Assembly: GCF_964204645.1 (NCBI RefSeq)
Contig: NC_134026.1
Location: 22,090,650-22,154,649 of the forward strand
Direction: 5' to 3'
Origin: Tubulanus polymorphus
Lineage: Eukaryota > Nemertea > Palaeonemertea > Tubulaniformes > Tubulanidae
Length of the DNA stretch: 64,000 nucleotides
Below, in pieces: positions 38,200-50,892 of the stretch (the stretch's first letter is position 1; every line of letters starts with the position of its first letter). The notes beneath the pieces are model-generated. The model was given only the letters and a program-made list of their open reading frames with translations, was not told the origin of the DNA and made no database searches. The position numbers and the translations under genes were made by a program.

Positions 38200-41100
38200 A
38201 TGGACGGTCATTCGACGAGCAGTAGAAAGCACTCATTCTCTGAGTATTCCAGTGAGTGTATTCATCAATTTCAATCAGAATTTATTTCGCGTATTTTCAT
38301 CGCTCTACTTTCAGTTAGGTTGCCGAATCGTATAGGAAACATTGTGACGCTTCGAAGGAAATATTTTCGTGACTTTTTCGCTGATTCTAGAATTTTCAAT
38401 TGATTTTTGATTTGAAAGATGAAGTTAAACTTGAAAATCGGTCTAACTTTCACTCTGAAAATCTTATTTTTGCAGTCGATGAAACTGGGTTTGAACTTTG
38501 CTAAATATGATATATCACATTCGTTCGAAATTGATTTAGGCTACTTAAAAGTTTTGACTTCTTTCTATAGCTGGCTAAAAAATTGACAGATTGATCTATT
38601 CTCTTTTTTACAGGTTTGAATGGAATGTCGAGAGACCACCACGATCGCAGCTCCTACCACCACCACTCCCACCACGGCTCGGGACACGATGACAGAAGAA
38701 ACCGCCAGGGACACGATCGCGACAAGATGAAAAATTATAAGATTCTCGTCGACCCTGCTCTCGAAAAAGGCCAGCATCAGAAGGTTTATCGCTTCGACGG
38801 ATGCATGCCCGGGGTAGGTTCAAGTCTTACGTCTATTTTTTGTGTTAGATTGATATTCTGATTACCCATTCTAAAGAATTTTAGGAATGGGAGAAGTGGG
38901 TGCTTCAGGTCAATCAAAAATCACATCAATAAAATGTTCTGAGACATATTGTGTTTCCTATATTAGATACACATCTGTGGTCTAGGAGGTAAAAAATCAG
39001 CCACTCCATGCTTTTGATTGCATGCATTTGGGGAAGGTTGAAAGTGAGCAAAATTTGGAGTATTATATTTCCCCTTAGGCAAAAAATGTAGATTCATAGA
39101 AATATTGTGATTTTGTTTTCACAGGGTGTTCCTATCGAAACAAGAGATCCGCGTTTAAGATGGAACAAGATGTGGATGAAGAAACAATGCGCAGATTTAC
39201 CGGTTCCACGATTTAAGGTAGGATCCTTCGAGGGATCACATCTAATGTTTTATGATATAATCGGAAATGAAAGCAACGCGATCAGTAAAAATCGACCGTT
39301 TTCGTTTTGTTAACAGTACGATCAAAACTACGTCGGCGATCCGTTGCCGAAAGAAGTGACGTTCACAAATCTCAATGACAATATACACAGAAACTTCCTG
39401 GAAGACATGTGTAAAGTATTCGGTAAAATCGACGAAGTAAAAGTGTTTTATCATCCTCGAACGAAGAAGCATATCGGTGTCGGCCAGGTCAGTCGTCTTT
39501 CTGTGTGAAGTAATTGTGTCTTATCTGTTTATGAAGGGGTAATTAGGACATCAGGGTAGTGTATAGACAGGGTTCCTATGGCGCCTTGATTCCTTTAAAA
39601 CGGAAAATGCTTTAAAGGTGCTCGAATTAAGCAAAATACCCGAAACTCCTTTTTGAGAAATAGGCAATTGAAAAGTTTTGTCTAGTTTGTAGGTGTAGAG
39701 AAGATTTCACCTAGAAATCAATAGAATTGGGACCACAAATTTTTTTTTAACCTGCCTTAAAATTTGAAATTCTTTTACTCTAAGACTCCTTATATCCAAG
39801 AATAACTGATCAGTAAGAAACCTGTGTGTGTCATTTCGTACGGTTTATGTCATAAATATGATGTACAGAATATTTGCAATCCAATCATTAGTAGATAAGA
39901 ATGATCATACAACATATTTATTGGCGATTGATTGAAATATTGTTTGTTTTATTTCCAGGTGGTTTTCTGTTCGACTCGAGCTGCCAGAACGTGCGTAGAA
40001 AGATTGAATAATACAGCAAAAATGGGGAATGTAATGACTGTATTCGTCGATGTTATGGGTGAGTATCACAAAGTTCTTCGGATCACGGTTTATTTCTTTG
40101 TCATTTTCTATATCAAATCTCGTACTCAATCTAAGACATGACGATTGATTACAAAGCGATTGATTTGTGTGAATTTTCTCAACATGAGAAAACTTAACCG
40201 GGTTTTTCAGCAAAAAAAGAAAATCTGAAATTACGCTTTTTGTCTTGACATAGATTTTTAGAAAATTTATTTCCAATATTACGGAAACAGTACGTAAGCT
40301 ACAAAGATGTTTGCGATTTGTTTCAGGTAAAATCCGAGATACGGTTGTAAATGAATTAATAGCTCAACAAGATCGACCTCGATCCGATGAAAAGTCTGCC
40401 GAAAAACAGAAAAATGTTAAACCCGCATTTGTAAAGAAAGATCGCGAACGGCCCCGTACGCCGACCTTCTCCGATTATGGTATGGCCACGGTGCATCGCT
40501 TCAAAGACCCGGAGGAGGAACGTTTAGAACTCGAAAAGGAGAAAGAAAAGGAAAAACTCGAAAAACAGGAGAGCAAAAAGTCGGACCCGAGGGAACGGGA
40601 TCCGCGGGAACGAGTGAATTCGCGCGACGGTCGCGATCGCGGCAGCCGCGATCACGACAGCCGCGAACGCGAAAGCAAAGAACGCGACGCCGACTCTAGT
40701 TCCGGATACGGCAGCGGACTCCCGGAGACGCCGTCGTCGCATCGCACGAACACTCCGCAGCGATTCGCCGACACGCCGTCGTCGCATAGGAGTAACAACT
40801 TCTCGGAAAATACGCCGACACCCGGATACCCGGACACGCCGACGCAATATCAAACGCCGCCGGTCATGCCGTTTACGGCAGGTATGAATCCTCCGCCGTT
40901 CGTTCAGCCGGTCACGCAACAAAACTATGGATTAATGCAAAATCCGCAGATGAACTACGGCGCGGCGAATATGTCTCGGCAATTGCCGCCGAATGTGAAT
41001 TTCAACGCGCCGCCGCCGCAGACGAATTTCGCGCAGCAACCGCAAAACAGTTTCGCCGCGCAGCAGCAGAATTTCTCGCGGCCACAAAATAATTACGGCA

Positions 41101-44100
41101 TGCCGCCGAATTACGGCGTGCCAGGAGCGCCGAATTTCCGACCGGGTCAACCGATGTTCTCTCCGCAGACGAACATGCCGTTTAGTTTTAATCAGCCGAT
41201 GAATAATATGCGTTTGCCCGTGATGAACAATTCCGTACAGCCGCCGCCGCAGATGGTTCCCGCAATGAATCAAAACTTTGCGCCGTTCGGCGTACAGCCG
41301 ATTGTGAATCCTCAGAATGCTCTCGGAATGTGCGCGCCGTTTCAGTCGCCACCCCCGGTAACGACATGCGCCACAGATAATGGACAAATGAAAACGAACG
41401 ACGATGGTTCGCGTATCGAGAGTTTAGAATCGCGTATCGAATCTCTTCTGCGTTCGAAGGGCATCGGCGATTCGTTCAACAGTCCACCGGGTGGCGATCC
41501 GGAACCGATTCCCCCGCCTCCGGAACAGACACTGCCTGCGCCGCCGCCCGGTAACGGTTACGAGATGATGCCGCCTCTACCGCCGGAGTCGGACGCGAAT
41601 AACGCGGCGTGTGACAGACCACGAACTCCCGAGTGGGAGCCGCCGTCTCCCCCGACGCCACAACGGCAATCGCCGTTCATGTGGACGGATAGTAACAGTA
41701 ACCTCGGCATGGAAACGAGTATTAGTACTGCTGAATACGGATATAACGAACAGTATCACGAGGACGATATTATGATTCCTCAAGTCGGCGAAGAGAAGGA
41801 CATTTCGACCGAAATGGAAGACGGAGCCGACATCGGCGACGACAACGCCAGCAACGAAGACGATCGCATGAGTTTGTCGTCGTTGAGCAGCGGCGAACAA
41901 AAACTGGAAGTGCACACCGAGGAAGTGAACAGTAGCGATCTATTCCAATCGAATCAACAGCTCGGCCAAACGAACGTCAATCCGTTGATACCGCCGAGCT
42001 ATCAAATGACGAATCAGTGGGCGGCGAATCACGCGTTCGGTTCATACGCGCAGAACTATATGAATAATAGTCTGAGTCAGACGACGTTGGATAAAGACCC
42101 GACGGATGACACGTTCTCCGGCGTGTTGGATAAGGTCATCACCGAACTCAAACAGATAATGAAACGCGATTTGTGTAAGAAGATGGTGGAAAACGCTGCT
42201 TTCAAGTCACTCGAAGACTGGTGGGACAAAGAAGAAACAAAGGTATGCGCTCACTTGAATTGGCAACATCTATTTTGCATCTCTTAATATTCAGTTTCAC
42301 TCGAAGTTGATATCAAAAACCAAGTGGTACTTTGATAATATAAATTCTGATCAATCCTTGCTAACCTTATAATGATACGTCTTTTCTGGTTCTTTTATAT
42401 TCTTTGAATTAGATAAGAAAAACTTTCAAATTGGCTCTTGAATATAAACTTAAGTACTTAATTTTCACTAAATATGTCCTTCTAAAGAATCTTTATTCTC
42501 TGCACTTTGCATCCACACCCTCATTGCCAGGATCATGCAATACCTTTAATCAAATTTTTTTAAGCTTCAAAAGCCGACGACAGTCGAAACAGTTGTGGAT
42601 AAACCGTTGAAGTCTTCATCGGTCACCCAGGACACGACTGCATCCCTATCTGCGTTATTCGAAGTACAACATCCGTGGAAGGAAGGCGGCAGTTTCGCAG
42701 GTATTCGTGCAGGATGTGGAATCGGTGGCGGTGGACTGCTCGGTATTCGAGGTTCAGTGCCAAAGATTCCCAAGTTTCGTGTAAGTATTTACTTATGAAA
42801 GTCGATGGAAATGTTACTTGCTTGTCTCTACTTGTAAACTATTTTTGATTTGTGATGTTTTACAGAGAATGTTCCGTCCACCGTCGCCACCTGATGATAT
42901 TGATGATGATGTTAAATCATCTGAGGGTAAAACGAATAGGAAAGGTAGGTTAATCTCTGCGGCTGGGCTGTCGATACCAATCAGTTGGAGCTGGGTCCTC
43001 AATACAACTGGGTAGTGGCCACTTACCTGGAAATCAGTGAAAATTAGGGGAATTTTCTGATCTTATAAAAGTCAGGGTGTTTAGTAGAAAAGCTAAAAGA
43101 TCAGGGGGAAGGTCAGAAATCATTTGAGGTAGTAAAATGTAAATAGTTAACACCTATGTTTAACGTATTTGATTGTGTTGATTGATTGGATTCTTGGCAG
43201 GTAAATGCGAGGGAAAACAATTTACAGGGAATAGTCGGGGAAATATCAGATGTAAGTGGCCACCGCGTGACAAATATTTGAATATAAACGACGATATCGT
43301 TTATGGTCGATTTGTAGGTTACACGTCATCAAAGGCCAGAAAATCACCTAAGAAGCCACACGCTAGCAGTAAACCAACAGTGTCGATATACAGCAGTAGT
43401 AGTAGCAGCAGTAGCGAGAATGAATCCGATAGTGAAGAGGAAGAACATGCCGAGGATGTTGATGTGGAAGAAGAGGAATCGGAAAGTATGTAGTCATTTT
43501 GTTAATACAATGCTTGCATCTGTTGTCCCTGATCTTGAATTTTGAAAAAAATGTAGAAAACCTGTTTCTGATAATGGCTTGCTATTATATCCCCGTCTAA
43601 TTAACTTTTGAAAATCTTCGATTTAGGAAATCTGTTGAATCTCAGTTCATTATTAATGGCATTGTATACTGAAGTTGAATTTATATCAGTTTCAGGAGCA
43701 AGTTCGAGCGAAGACGAAAGCAGTGAATCGTCGGACAGTGATGATAGTGACAGCAGCAGTGATTCATCCGACGAAAGCAGCAGTTCCGAAGAGGAGGAAT
43801 CTATAGCACCTGAAAGCATTCAAAAGTATGCTGATTTTACATTTCATTTAACCCTTATTTCAGTGCTGAGTAATTAATACCCGAAAGTGCTGGAGATGAT
43901 TTGAAAATCTTCTGAAGATTTTTGAAGCTCAAAAATTCCACCTAACTGCGTTGAATAGCAGGCATACCACTATAGTGTATCTACTCCGCGATGCAGTGTA
44001 TCGTTAGATACTATTATTGCGCTATGTTTGACAGGTGCTGCTAATAGATATAAAAACTAATTACTATTAACATCAATACACCACGATGCGGTGTTCTAGC

Positions 44101-47022
44101 AAGTCTCTCACTGATTTATACACTGCACTACGGTGTATACACATTGAAAGGGTTGTTAATGGTGAAATCTCCCACAAGACTTAAAAGCAGCGTTTTAATC
44201 ATTGATTCTTTCATTTCAGGGATGAAAGCAAGGCCGAAGTCAGCAATATAGAAATACCGAAACGACTGGCAGTTATTGAAGAAAACAGGTACCTTCCTTT
44301 TACCTTCAGATTGTTGATAATGTTATTGGAATGAGATATGCTGCTGCATGCTATGATGTGCGTTTCGAATTTCGATTTCCTTCAGAGAACTCGTAGAACC
44401 GGTAAACAAGGAAACTTCGAAAAAGCGCGGGCGACCGCCGAAGAAGTTGTCTCCTATAAAAGAATACAAAGAGGTAGAGCGCGGCGTAATCGGTAGCAAC
44501 GCTGATCGACGTGTGGATGAATCGATGGAAACGTCGCTGTCCAATTTAGAGGATAGTTCTCCGCCGAGCGCTGCGTTCGTCGAGGAGGATGAATTGGTAA
44601 CCGACGACGTCGAAATACCGGAAAAGAAAGACGATAGAAACATCGATATTCGCAGCGATATTACTAAGGAGCCGCAGTTCGTTTTGGAACATAATTATTT
44701 CGCGAGGCCCCCGGCCATTGTCGCGCGAGATGCATCATCGACGGCAAAGGCGTCCAGCGATACGGAGGACGCCGACGAAGAATTGGAAGTGGCCGTAATT
44801 CCGCAGTTCCTATTGGAGCATAGTTACTGCGCGGTTCCGATGGTGGCGGTGAAATCGAGCGCGCGCAACGACGCCGACACCGACGCCGTTTACGAGGAAA
44901 TTCAATCGGAACTGAATAAAACGCGAGACAAATCGACGAGTTCCGACGTCGAGATGTCGCCGGTGAAAACGAAACGTTCGCCGAAGCCGAAAAAGGCCGA
45001 TAAACTGAAAGACATTACGTCTCGCATTCAGTCGAAAAGTAATCGCGGCAGTCGCGAGCTGGCGAGTTTACTGGAGGACGTGAAGTCGACGCCAGAAAAA
45101 GCGCCGCCGAAAATATTCAGCATGCGCGATCTCAACGAAGAACGCAATATCTTATACGAAATGTTTACCAAAGGTGATTGTCATGTTCAATTATTTTCTG
45201 ATATGCAAAATTTGTTTGATAGAATTGAGAGCATTTTTCTATACCTGAAAAACACAGTAGACTCTACTCAAGTAAGCCCTGTTCAAATCGGATAATCATA
45301 TGACTTGGATTTTAGTGGAAATATCTTTCTGCTCTATGAGCTAAACCCGCTGTTGACGATTTATCAGTCAAAACTTGGAAACTGTTAGAATAAGATCTTT
45401 CTTTCAATCAAATGTGGGTCTTGCTCATTAACTGTGGAATACTGAGATAAATATCAGTTTATCAGTCATGTTTCTGTCCCTACATGTATGAATTATGCCA
45501 TCACATATCCACACAAATTTATGACTTGAGCAGAGTCTCGGCAGTAACGCATTTTGCTGCTGAATTCTGTCCAGATCTGAAATGACAAAGACTTCAATCG
45601 TGAATGTTCCTTGTTTTTAGGTATCGATGCAGAGGATATTCAGTTCATGAAACGAAGCTACGAGGGTATGTTACAGGATGACAACTGTATGTACTATTGG
45701 TTGAATGATACGCATTGGGTGGACCATCCAGTAACCGACATTCCAGATCCACCGCGAAAACGCCGAAAGCTTGACGAACCAGAATTACGAAAACATACCT
45801 CAGGTAAAGTCATCTACCTCAGTTTTACCATGTAGTAAGTTTAAAAGTCTAAAAAACCCTTTTCATTCAACAGTTGTATTCAGCTAAGCTATAGGAGAAC
45901 TGTAGGAAAGTGTGGATAAAAAGTTGAATGAATGAATTTGTGCTTTTTCTCTCAGGTTGCGCACGAACGGAAGGGTTCTATAAAATCAGCGTACAAGAAA
46001 AGGCCAAGTACATGTGGAATGCTAAGAAATTGCTCGACGTGCAGCAGTTGGGTGCTGGAAAGGATAAACCAGAGGCTGTAAGTTCTTTTACGAATGTTTT
46101 CCTCAAGCGTTCTGTTCGTTGATTACGTATATAATGAATTTAGCTACGTAACGATGACTTTGTTTTGCAGGACAATAAGAATGTGAAGACTCAGGTACAG
46201 AATTCACGTGAAGCTCGTTCCAACCAACGACGTCTGCTGTCGGCTTATGGCAACCTGGTTGATTACAGTGATCTCCTTAAATTCAATCAACTGAAGGTAC
46301 GCAAAATATTTTTAATCAACGCCTAAACAAAAGAGGCTTAACTGGATCATTAAAATCCAAGATGTTGATCATTTAGAATAATTCCGTGAATGTACTTCAA
46401 ATACTAATAGTTGATAGTTGCGTCATTGAATTTCAGTTCCGAAAGAAGCAGATAAGATTCGCGAAATCGCGAATTCACGACTGGGGATTGTTCGCGTTGG
46501 AGCCGATCGCCGCCGAAGAGATGGTCATCGAGTATGTCGGACAGACGATACGAAAAACGGTCGCTGATTTCAGAGAGAAGTGCTATGAAAGCGAAGGAAT
46601 CGGTAGCAGTTATCTATTCCGCGTCGACAATGACGTGATCATTGATGCGACGAAATGCGGAAACCTGGCCAGATTCGTGAATCATTGCTGTAATGTAAGT
46701 TGCCTAGCGAAGGGGCCTAAAGATAACGTTGAACTGGGTCCTGGTTATTATTGTCATCCAACTTCAGTTACGATTACATTCAAATGGGGCTTATTTGAAA
46801 TCCAGTGTTGAGTGAAGATTGGTCATCTGAAATTTTGTGTATTTTCAGCCGAACTGTTACGCGAAGGTAATCACTGTTGATTCAGCGAAGAAGATCGTCA
46901 TTTATTCCAAAAGAGATATCGACGTCAACGAGGAGATCACCTACGATTACAAATTCCCGATCGAAGACGAAAAGATTCCGTGCCTGTGCGGAGCTCAAGG
47001 GTGTCGAGGCACATTGAATTGA
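38200..47022 (+). CDS. setd1: Histone H3K4 methyltransferase SETD1 (Set1/COMPASS catalytic subunit)
   Basis: Catalyses H3 lysine 4 methylation in the Set1/COMPASS complex. Seventeen exons join in phase: 38200-38251, 38614-38813, 39125-39217, 39317-39487, 39959-40058, 40327-42242, 42565-42780, 42866-42944, 43318-43485, 43696-43825, 44220-44288, 44386-45173, 45621-45803, 45956-46077, 46171-46296, 46437-46694, 46849-47022 (1614 residues; human SETD1A about 1707). Domains: N-terminal [20 protein letters not shown] (about 125-205, [20 protein letters not shown]), long disordered Pro/Asn/Gln-rich and SR-like exon, acidic Ser-rich stretch (43.38-43.8 kb), N-SET beginning with the WDR5-binding WIN motif GCARTEG (about 1389), SET ([40 protein letters not shown]) and post-[13 protein letters not shown]. 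All SET motifs are intact. Exon 1 is assigned from phase agreement and lacks strong conservation. Confidence 0.96.
43201..43251 (+). other. setd1: Possible alternative exon of setd1
   Basis: A 51-base segment with acceptor TTCTTGGCAG and donor GTAAGT lies between two constitutive setd1 exons. Both flanking junctions are phase 1 and the segment is also phase 1 at both ends. Including it would therefore add 17 residues (beginning [14 protein letters not shown]) without breaking the frame. No conservation is visible, so it may be a chance pseudo-exon. Confidence 0.3.
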
Positions 47023-48185
47023 GGGGATGATTCGTGCGACACGTAATTGGTGCTATAGATACCGGTCGATTGGAAGTCTTAACATACCAGGACCAGTGAG
47101 AGATAGCTTCACACGAGTGAAGAGTCGCTTGATAGCTACATCGATTAAAATGGATTAGGACCATAGACCAAAATGTACAAAATACCGAATATAGGGTATT
47201 ACTGCCATAAATGTATATAATTAAGATTGTACATAATAAGCTCAGTCGTTGTAAAGAATGACGAATATAATTGATGTATCACAATGCGACAATGAAGATT
47301 CTGTACATAGAAATGGATGTATGTATGTTTGTAGTCGAGATACGCACTTTATTTGTGAACAGTATCCATATGCGCCGATGTTCGAATGTTTCAAATTGTT
47401 AAGGTTATATTGTTGGTGTTTATTAGAAGTCTGTGCTAAATTACGTTGATAATATTATGGTAACGAAGTGTCCCTTTGTCGATTTCGTAATGTATGTTTT
47501 TGAAATGAAATATTTTTCTCAAGCACGCGATTTATACTCGAGCAATGATGGCTTTTAAAGCAGTGACGACTTTTGTAAGATGTGTCTCGCGATTATTTGT
47601 CTTATGTACCCGTAGTCAGTATGTAATTAAGTTAATATCAAGTAGTTCATTAAAATGCACTAATCGCACTTGTGTGGAAATATATACATATTTCCAGTAA
47701 AACAGTACCAATCAGTAAATGGATTTTGATAAGCTCCGATGACCGTAACTTATATTTATGGAAAAATTGTGCAATATCCTCATTCAAAGGTCTAATCTTC
47801 AAAGGTTCATGCGATCAAGGGACACTTTAAACAATTGGCTTTTCAAGTTGTAAATTAAAAAAGACATTAGTTAATAACTATGTAATTACGTACATAGATG
47901 TTTTGTACATACCCGGTATATTAAATGGCATTTTCAATTGTAGCAGATGAGTTCGAATTTTGTATTTTGCTCTTAAACATTGACAAAAAAATGTGGTTTG
48001 TAAATAAATAGATATCTCAAGACGTACCGTTTTGATGAACTTTTTAAATAAATTATGTTGTAGCCTAAGTTGTTTTTAACCGAAGAGAGGGAGACACCGC
48101 AAAGATAATACAATGCAAAATAGAGTTGACAATTGAATATTCTATTTTTATTAAACGAAAAAAAAAATGAGGAACTTAATTAGAT
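47023..48185. other. Convergent setd1/oxsm 3' UTRs
   Basis: Plus-strand AATAAA at 48003-48008 and 48047-48052 could end setd1 after a 1-kb 3' UTR. Minus-strand AATAAA at 48147-48152 lies 34 bases past the oxsm stop. The two transcripts probably end within about 150 bp of each other. No other gene seen. Confidence 0.55.
48147..48152 (-). terminator. oxsm poly(A) signal
   Basis: AATAAA on the minus strand 34 bases downstream of the oxsm stop codon. Confidence 0.5.
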
Positions 48186-50368
48186 TCACTCGCAGAAGCG
48201 TCCGATGCATAGGGAGGCATTTGTACCACCAAAACCAAATGAATTTGTCAAAGCTTTCAAATTGCCGTCGGTATTCGTATAAGTTTCATTACCGGTAGTT
48301 CGTAAATAGTCTAATTCTACCGGACTGTCAACATCATTTAAGTTCAATGTATGCGGTAGTTTTCGTTGTTGACAGGCTAACGCTGTGAATACTGTCTCTA
48401 TTGCTCCCGCTGCGCCTAATAAATGTCCTACAGCACCTTTCGTCGACGAGACTTTCATTTGCGAGCCGAACAAGCGCGAAATCGCGCTCGCTTCGGCTGA
48501 ATCGCCCTGCGGGGTGGAAGTCGCGTGAGTGTTTATGTATCCGATATCTGAAGGGTCTAAACACGCATTTCTAAGCGCCGACTGCATACAGCGATAGGCA
48601 CCTTGTCCATCGTTAGGCGGCGCTGTAATATGATGCGCGTCCCCGGATAAACCGTACCCGAGAACCTCGGCGATGATTTCGGCGCCTCTGTTTTTAGCGT
48701 GGTTGAGTTCCTCGAGTACGAGTATAGCGGAACCTTCCGACATGACGAAACCGTCTCGGTGTTTATCGTACGGACGAGATGCTTCCGACGGTGCGTCGTT
48801 GAATTTCGTGCTGAGCGCGCGTAAACGACAGAATCCGGCGAACGCGAATGGATTGATGGAAGCTTCCGTTCCACCGCAGATCATCACTTTGGCGTCGCCG
48901 CTCTGAATGAAACGAGTCGCGTCTCCGATGGCGTGGAGACCGGTCGTGCAAGCTGTCGACACTGCATGATTTGGCCCCTGGAAATAAAGAAATAATACAT
49001 ACTAAAAAATTGAAGTCATGTCCTTATTTCTGTTGAGGATAAAAGTTGACCCAGCCAACCATCTACCTACCATCTAATTTTTCGAAATCATGATCGAGCA
49101 AACAATAACAGACCCGGGAGCTATAGAAATGGGTTGATTACAACTTTTTTGCCGTTAACAAAATGACCTGGCCGAAGGGGGAAACATGGTATAATTTTAT
49201 TTTATCCTTATGTATCATTGCACTATAATTCACCTGAAGTCCATATAGTTGACTGATGTAACCAGCGGGCATGTTGATTAGGATTCTCGGAATAAAGAAC
49301 GGACTAACTTTGTTGTAACCTTTCTGACGTAGATTGTCACCAGTTGTAACTACGTCATCTAAGCCAACCATACCCATTCCTACAGCTACCCCTATGGAAT
49401 GAAATGTTCAGTTCAGTGTAAACGGTAAATATGTCTTGATAGATTTTACTTGAAGTGCATGTTATGTGTCGTCTTAATTCTATTGAGGTTGCTAGGTCAT
49501 TCCAGAGCATATTGAATAAGAGCTAGAAGTTAAAATCATAAATAATAATACATAGCCTATAGATTCAGCCTAAAATCTATTGGTTTTACATTACATATAA
49601 AAAGAAATGGAGAGAAATCTAAAAACGAGTTTGACTAATAGAACGATAACCACACTCAAACGTGGTGAACGGATAATAAGATAAAAGCCCACTATCTACA
49701 GATTAAAAGAATTTAAAAACAAGGATTTATTTATTCAATCTAAAATATATAGAATACACGACGTTTCGATCTCACCCTAGAGATCATCGTCAGGTGTTTG
49801 ACTAAGTTTTTATGAACAAATGGGTTTTGAGATTAGATTTACGAAGATCAAGTCATATACTCACAGACCTGTACTGGCTTTCTCCTCCTCTGTAGTTGGA
49901 CTCCACCGCGCGTGTGATAAAGCCTCGCCTGCTGCTACAACTGCGTAAGCCGACCCTAGACTCATTTCTTTCAGTTGGCGTTTGGAGAAATGTTCCTCCA
50001 AGTTCAACAATGATTCTCCTGTTCCTCTAGGTACGTAGCCAGCAACTTGACAAGGTATCTTCTCAAATCCTATAAAAGGATTAGAATAATTCAGCTGAAT
50101 TCTTATTTTTCACGTGATACTAGACTCATAACAATACCAACGTACCTTCACCAATAACATTCCTGATTCCACATTTTCCTTCGAGCAGTCGCTCCCATAC
50201 GTGGTTAGCACCAACACCCAGACATGAAACAACACCCATACCAGTGATAACAACTCTAGAACGAGGTGGCAGAGTAACCATTCTGGAATGCAGATGCCTG
50301 ACTGAATGACAAGCATTCACGAATGCAGTCTCTAATGACCCTTTCCCTTTTATACCAGTGATCAACAT
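48186..50368 (-). CDS. oxsm: Mitochondrial 3-oxoacyl-ACP synthase (KAS II type)
   Basis: Condensing enzyme of mitochondrial type II fatty-acid synthesis: malonyl-ACP plus acyl-ACP gives 3-oxoacyl-ACP, supplying octanoate for lipoate. Four exons join in phase: 50146-50368, 49869-50069, 49234-49391 and 48186-48977 (457 residues; human 459). The catalytic triad is present: Cys204 in STACTTG, His in [11 protein letters not shown] and His in [14 protein letters not shown]. The C-terminus has the glycine-rich [11 protein letters not shown]. The N-terminus ([20 protein letters not shown], with basic residues and few acids) is a plausible mitochondrial targeting peptide ahead of [15 protein letters not shown]. 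The donor of the second exon is GTCTGT, unusual but required by phase and by the conserved [10 protein letters not shown]. Divergent from hfm1. Confidence 0.96.
49041..49143 (+). repeat. Dispersed repeat, copy 2
   Basis: Similar to 6286-6398 in the same orientation (see that entry). Lies in the last intron of oxsm. Confidence 0.5.
49753..49797 (-). ncRNA. Hammerhead-ribozyme-like motif
   Basis: Read on the minus strand: ACAC (stem I), CTGACGA, one base, a perfect 6-bp hairpin GATCTC..GAGATC with loop TAGGGT, GAAAC, GTC, GTGT (stem I partner). All conserved core elements of a type I hammerhead are present: CTGANGA, GAAA, and NUH cleavage triplet GTC. Two features weaken it: an extra T before stem II, and a stem III of only two pairs with no loop, which would need dimers. 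Such minimal forms are known from Penelope-like retroelements. Lies in an oxsm intron on that gene's sense strand. Activity is inference. Confidence 0.4.
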
Positions 50369-50892
50369 CGTCTAGAAAAAAGGTAGCATTCAGTTAATTT
50401 TGCTGCAGGACAGCCATATATAGTGAAAGGTCAGTTTCCAGAGCAGTGGTTTAGTTTCACGACTTCAAATTTCTCAGAATCAAAATAGAGCCTTCCTTAT
50501 TAATCAAACCAACAACAACAATGTCTCAAATGACAATAGGTTATTCAACTGTAGGGGTCCAGGGGAGAAAGAAAACAACACATCCTAGCAAGCCTGGGCA
50601 TTCTTTGACTAACATTTGGCTTACATTAAAGGGGATTTCTAGATGAATTTTCCACAGAATCGTCATTAAATCATCTTAATTTGGTGAATATTTTTGAGCC
50701 TCATTGACAATAAGTAGGTCAATATTGTAGCTCCACAAAATAGGAACATTCGGAACTGAAAGGCTGACATTAGATTAGGATGTTTTCGGAGCCACCCGTT
50801 TTTCTTGACACTAGCAATTATTTCAAGGTCGTTGATCTATTCGTCTGTGGTGGCGAAATTGAAATGTCAAATTGATGCTGTCAAAAGTGGAG
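50369..50892. promoter_or_regulatory. Divergent oxsm/hfm1 intergenic region
   Basis: 524 bp separate the start codons of two genes transcribed away from each other, suggesting a shared promoter. No TATA box or other specific site was recognised. Confidence 0.4.

Noticed and set aside
40524-41915. Long minus-strand open frames (112-151 codons) opposite the large setd1 exon
   Set aside because: Arg-rich mirror translations caused by the CpG-rich, stop-poor setd1 exon; no independent features.
43960-44150. Repeated GTGTATC/GTGTATAC words in a setd1 intron, suggestive of a foldback
   Set aside because: Arms could not be aligned over more than short words; not enough to define an element.
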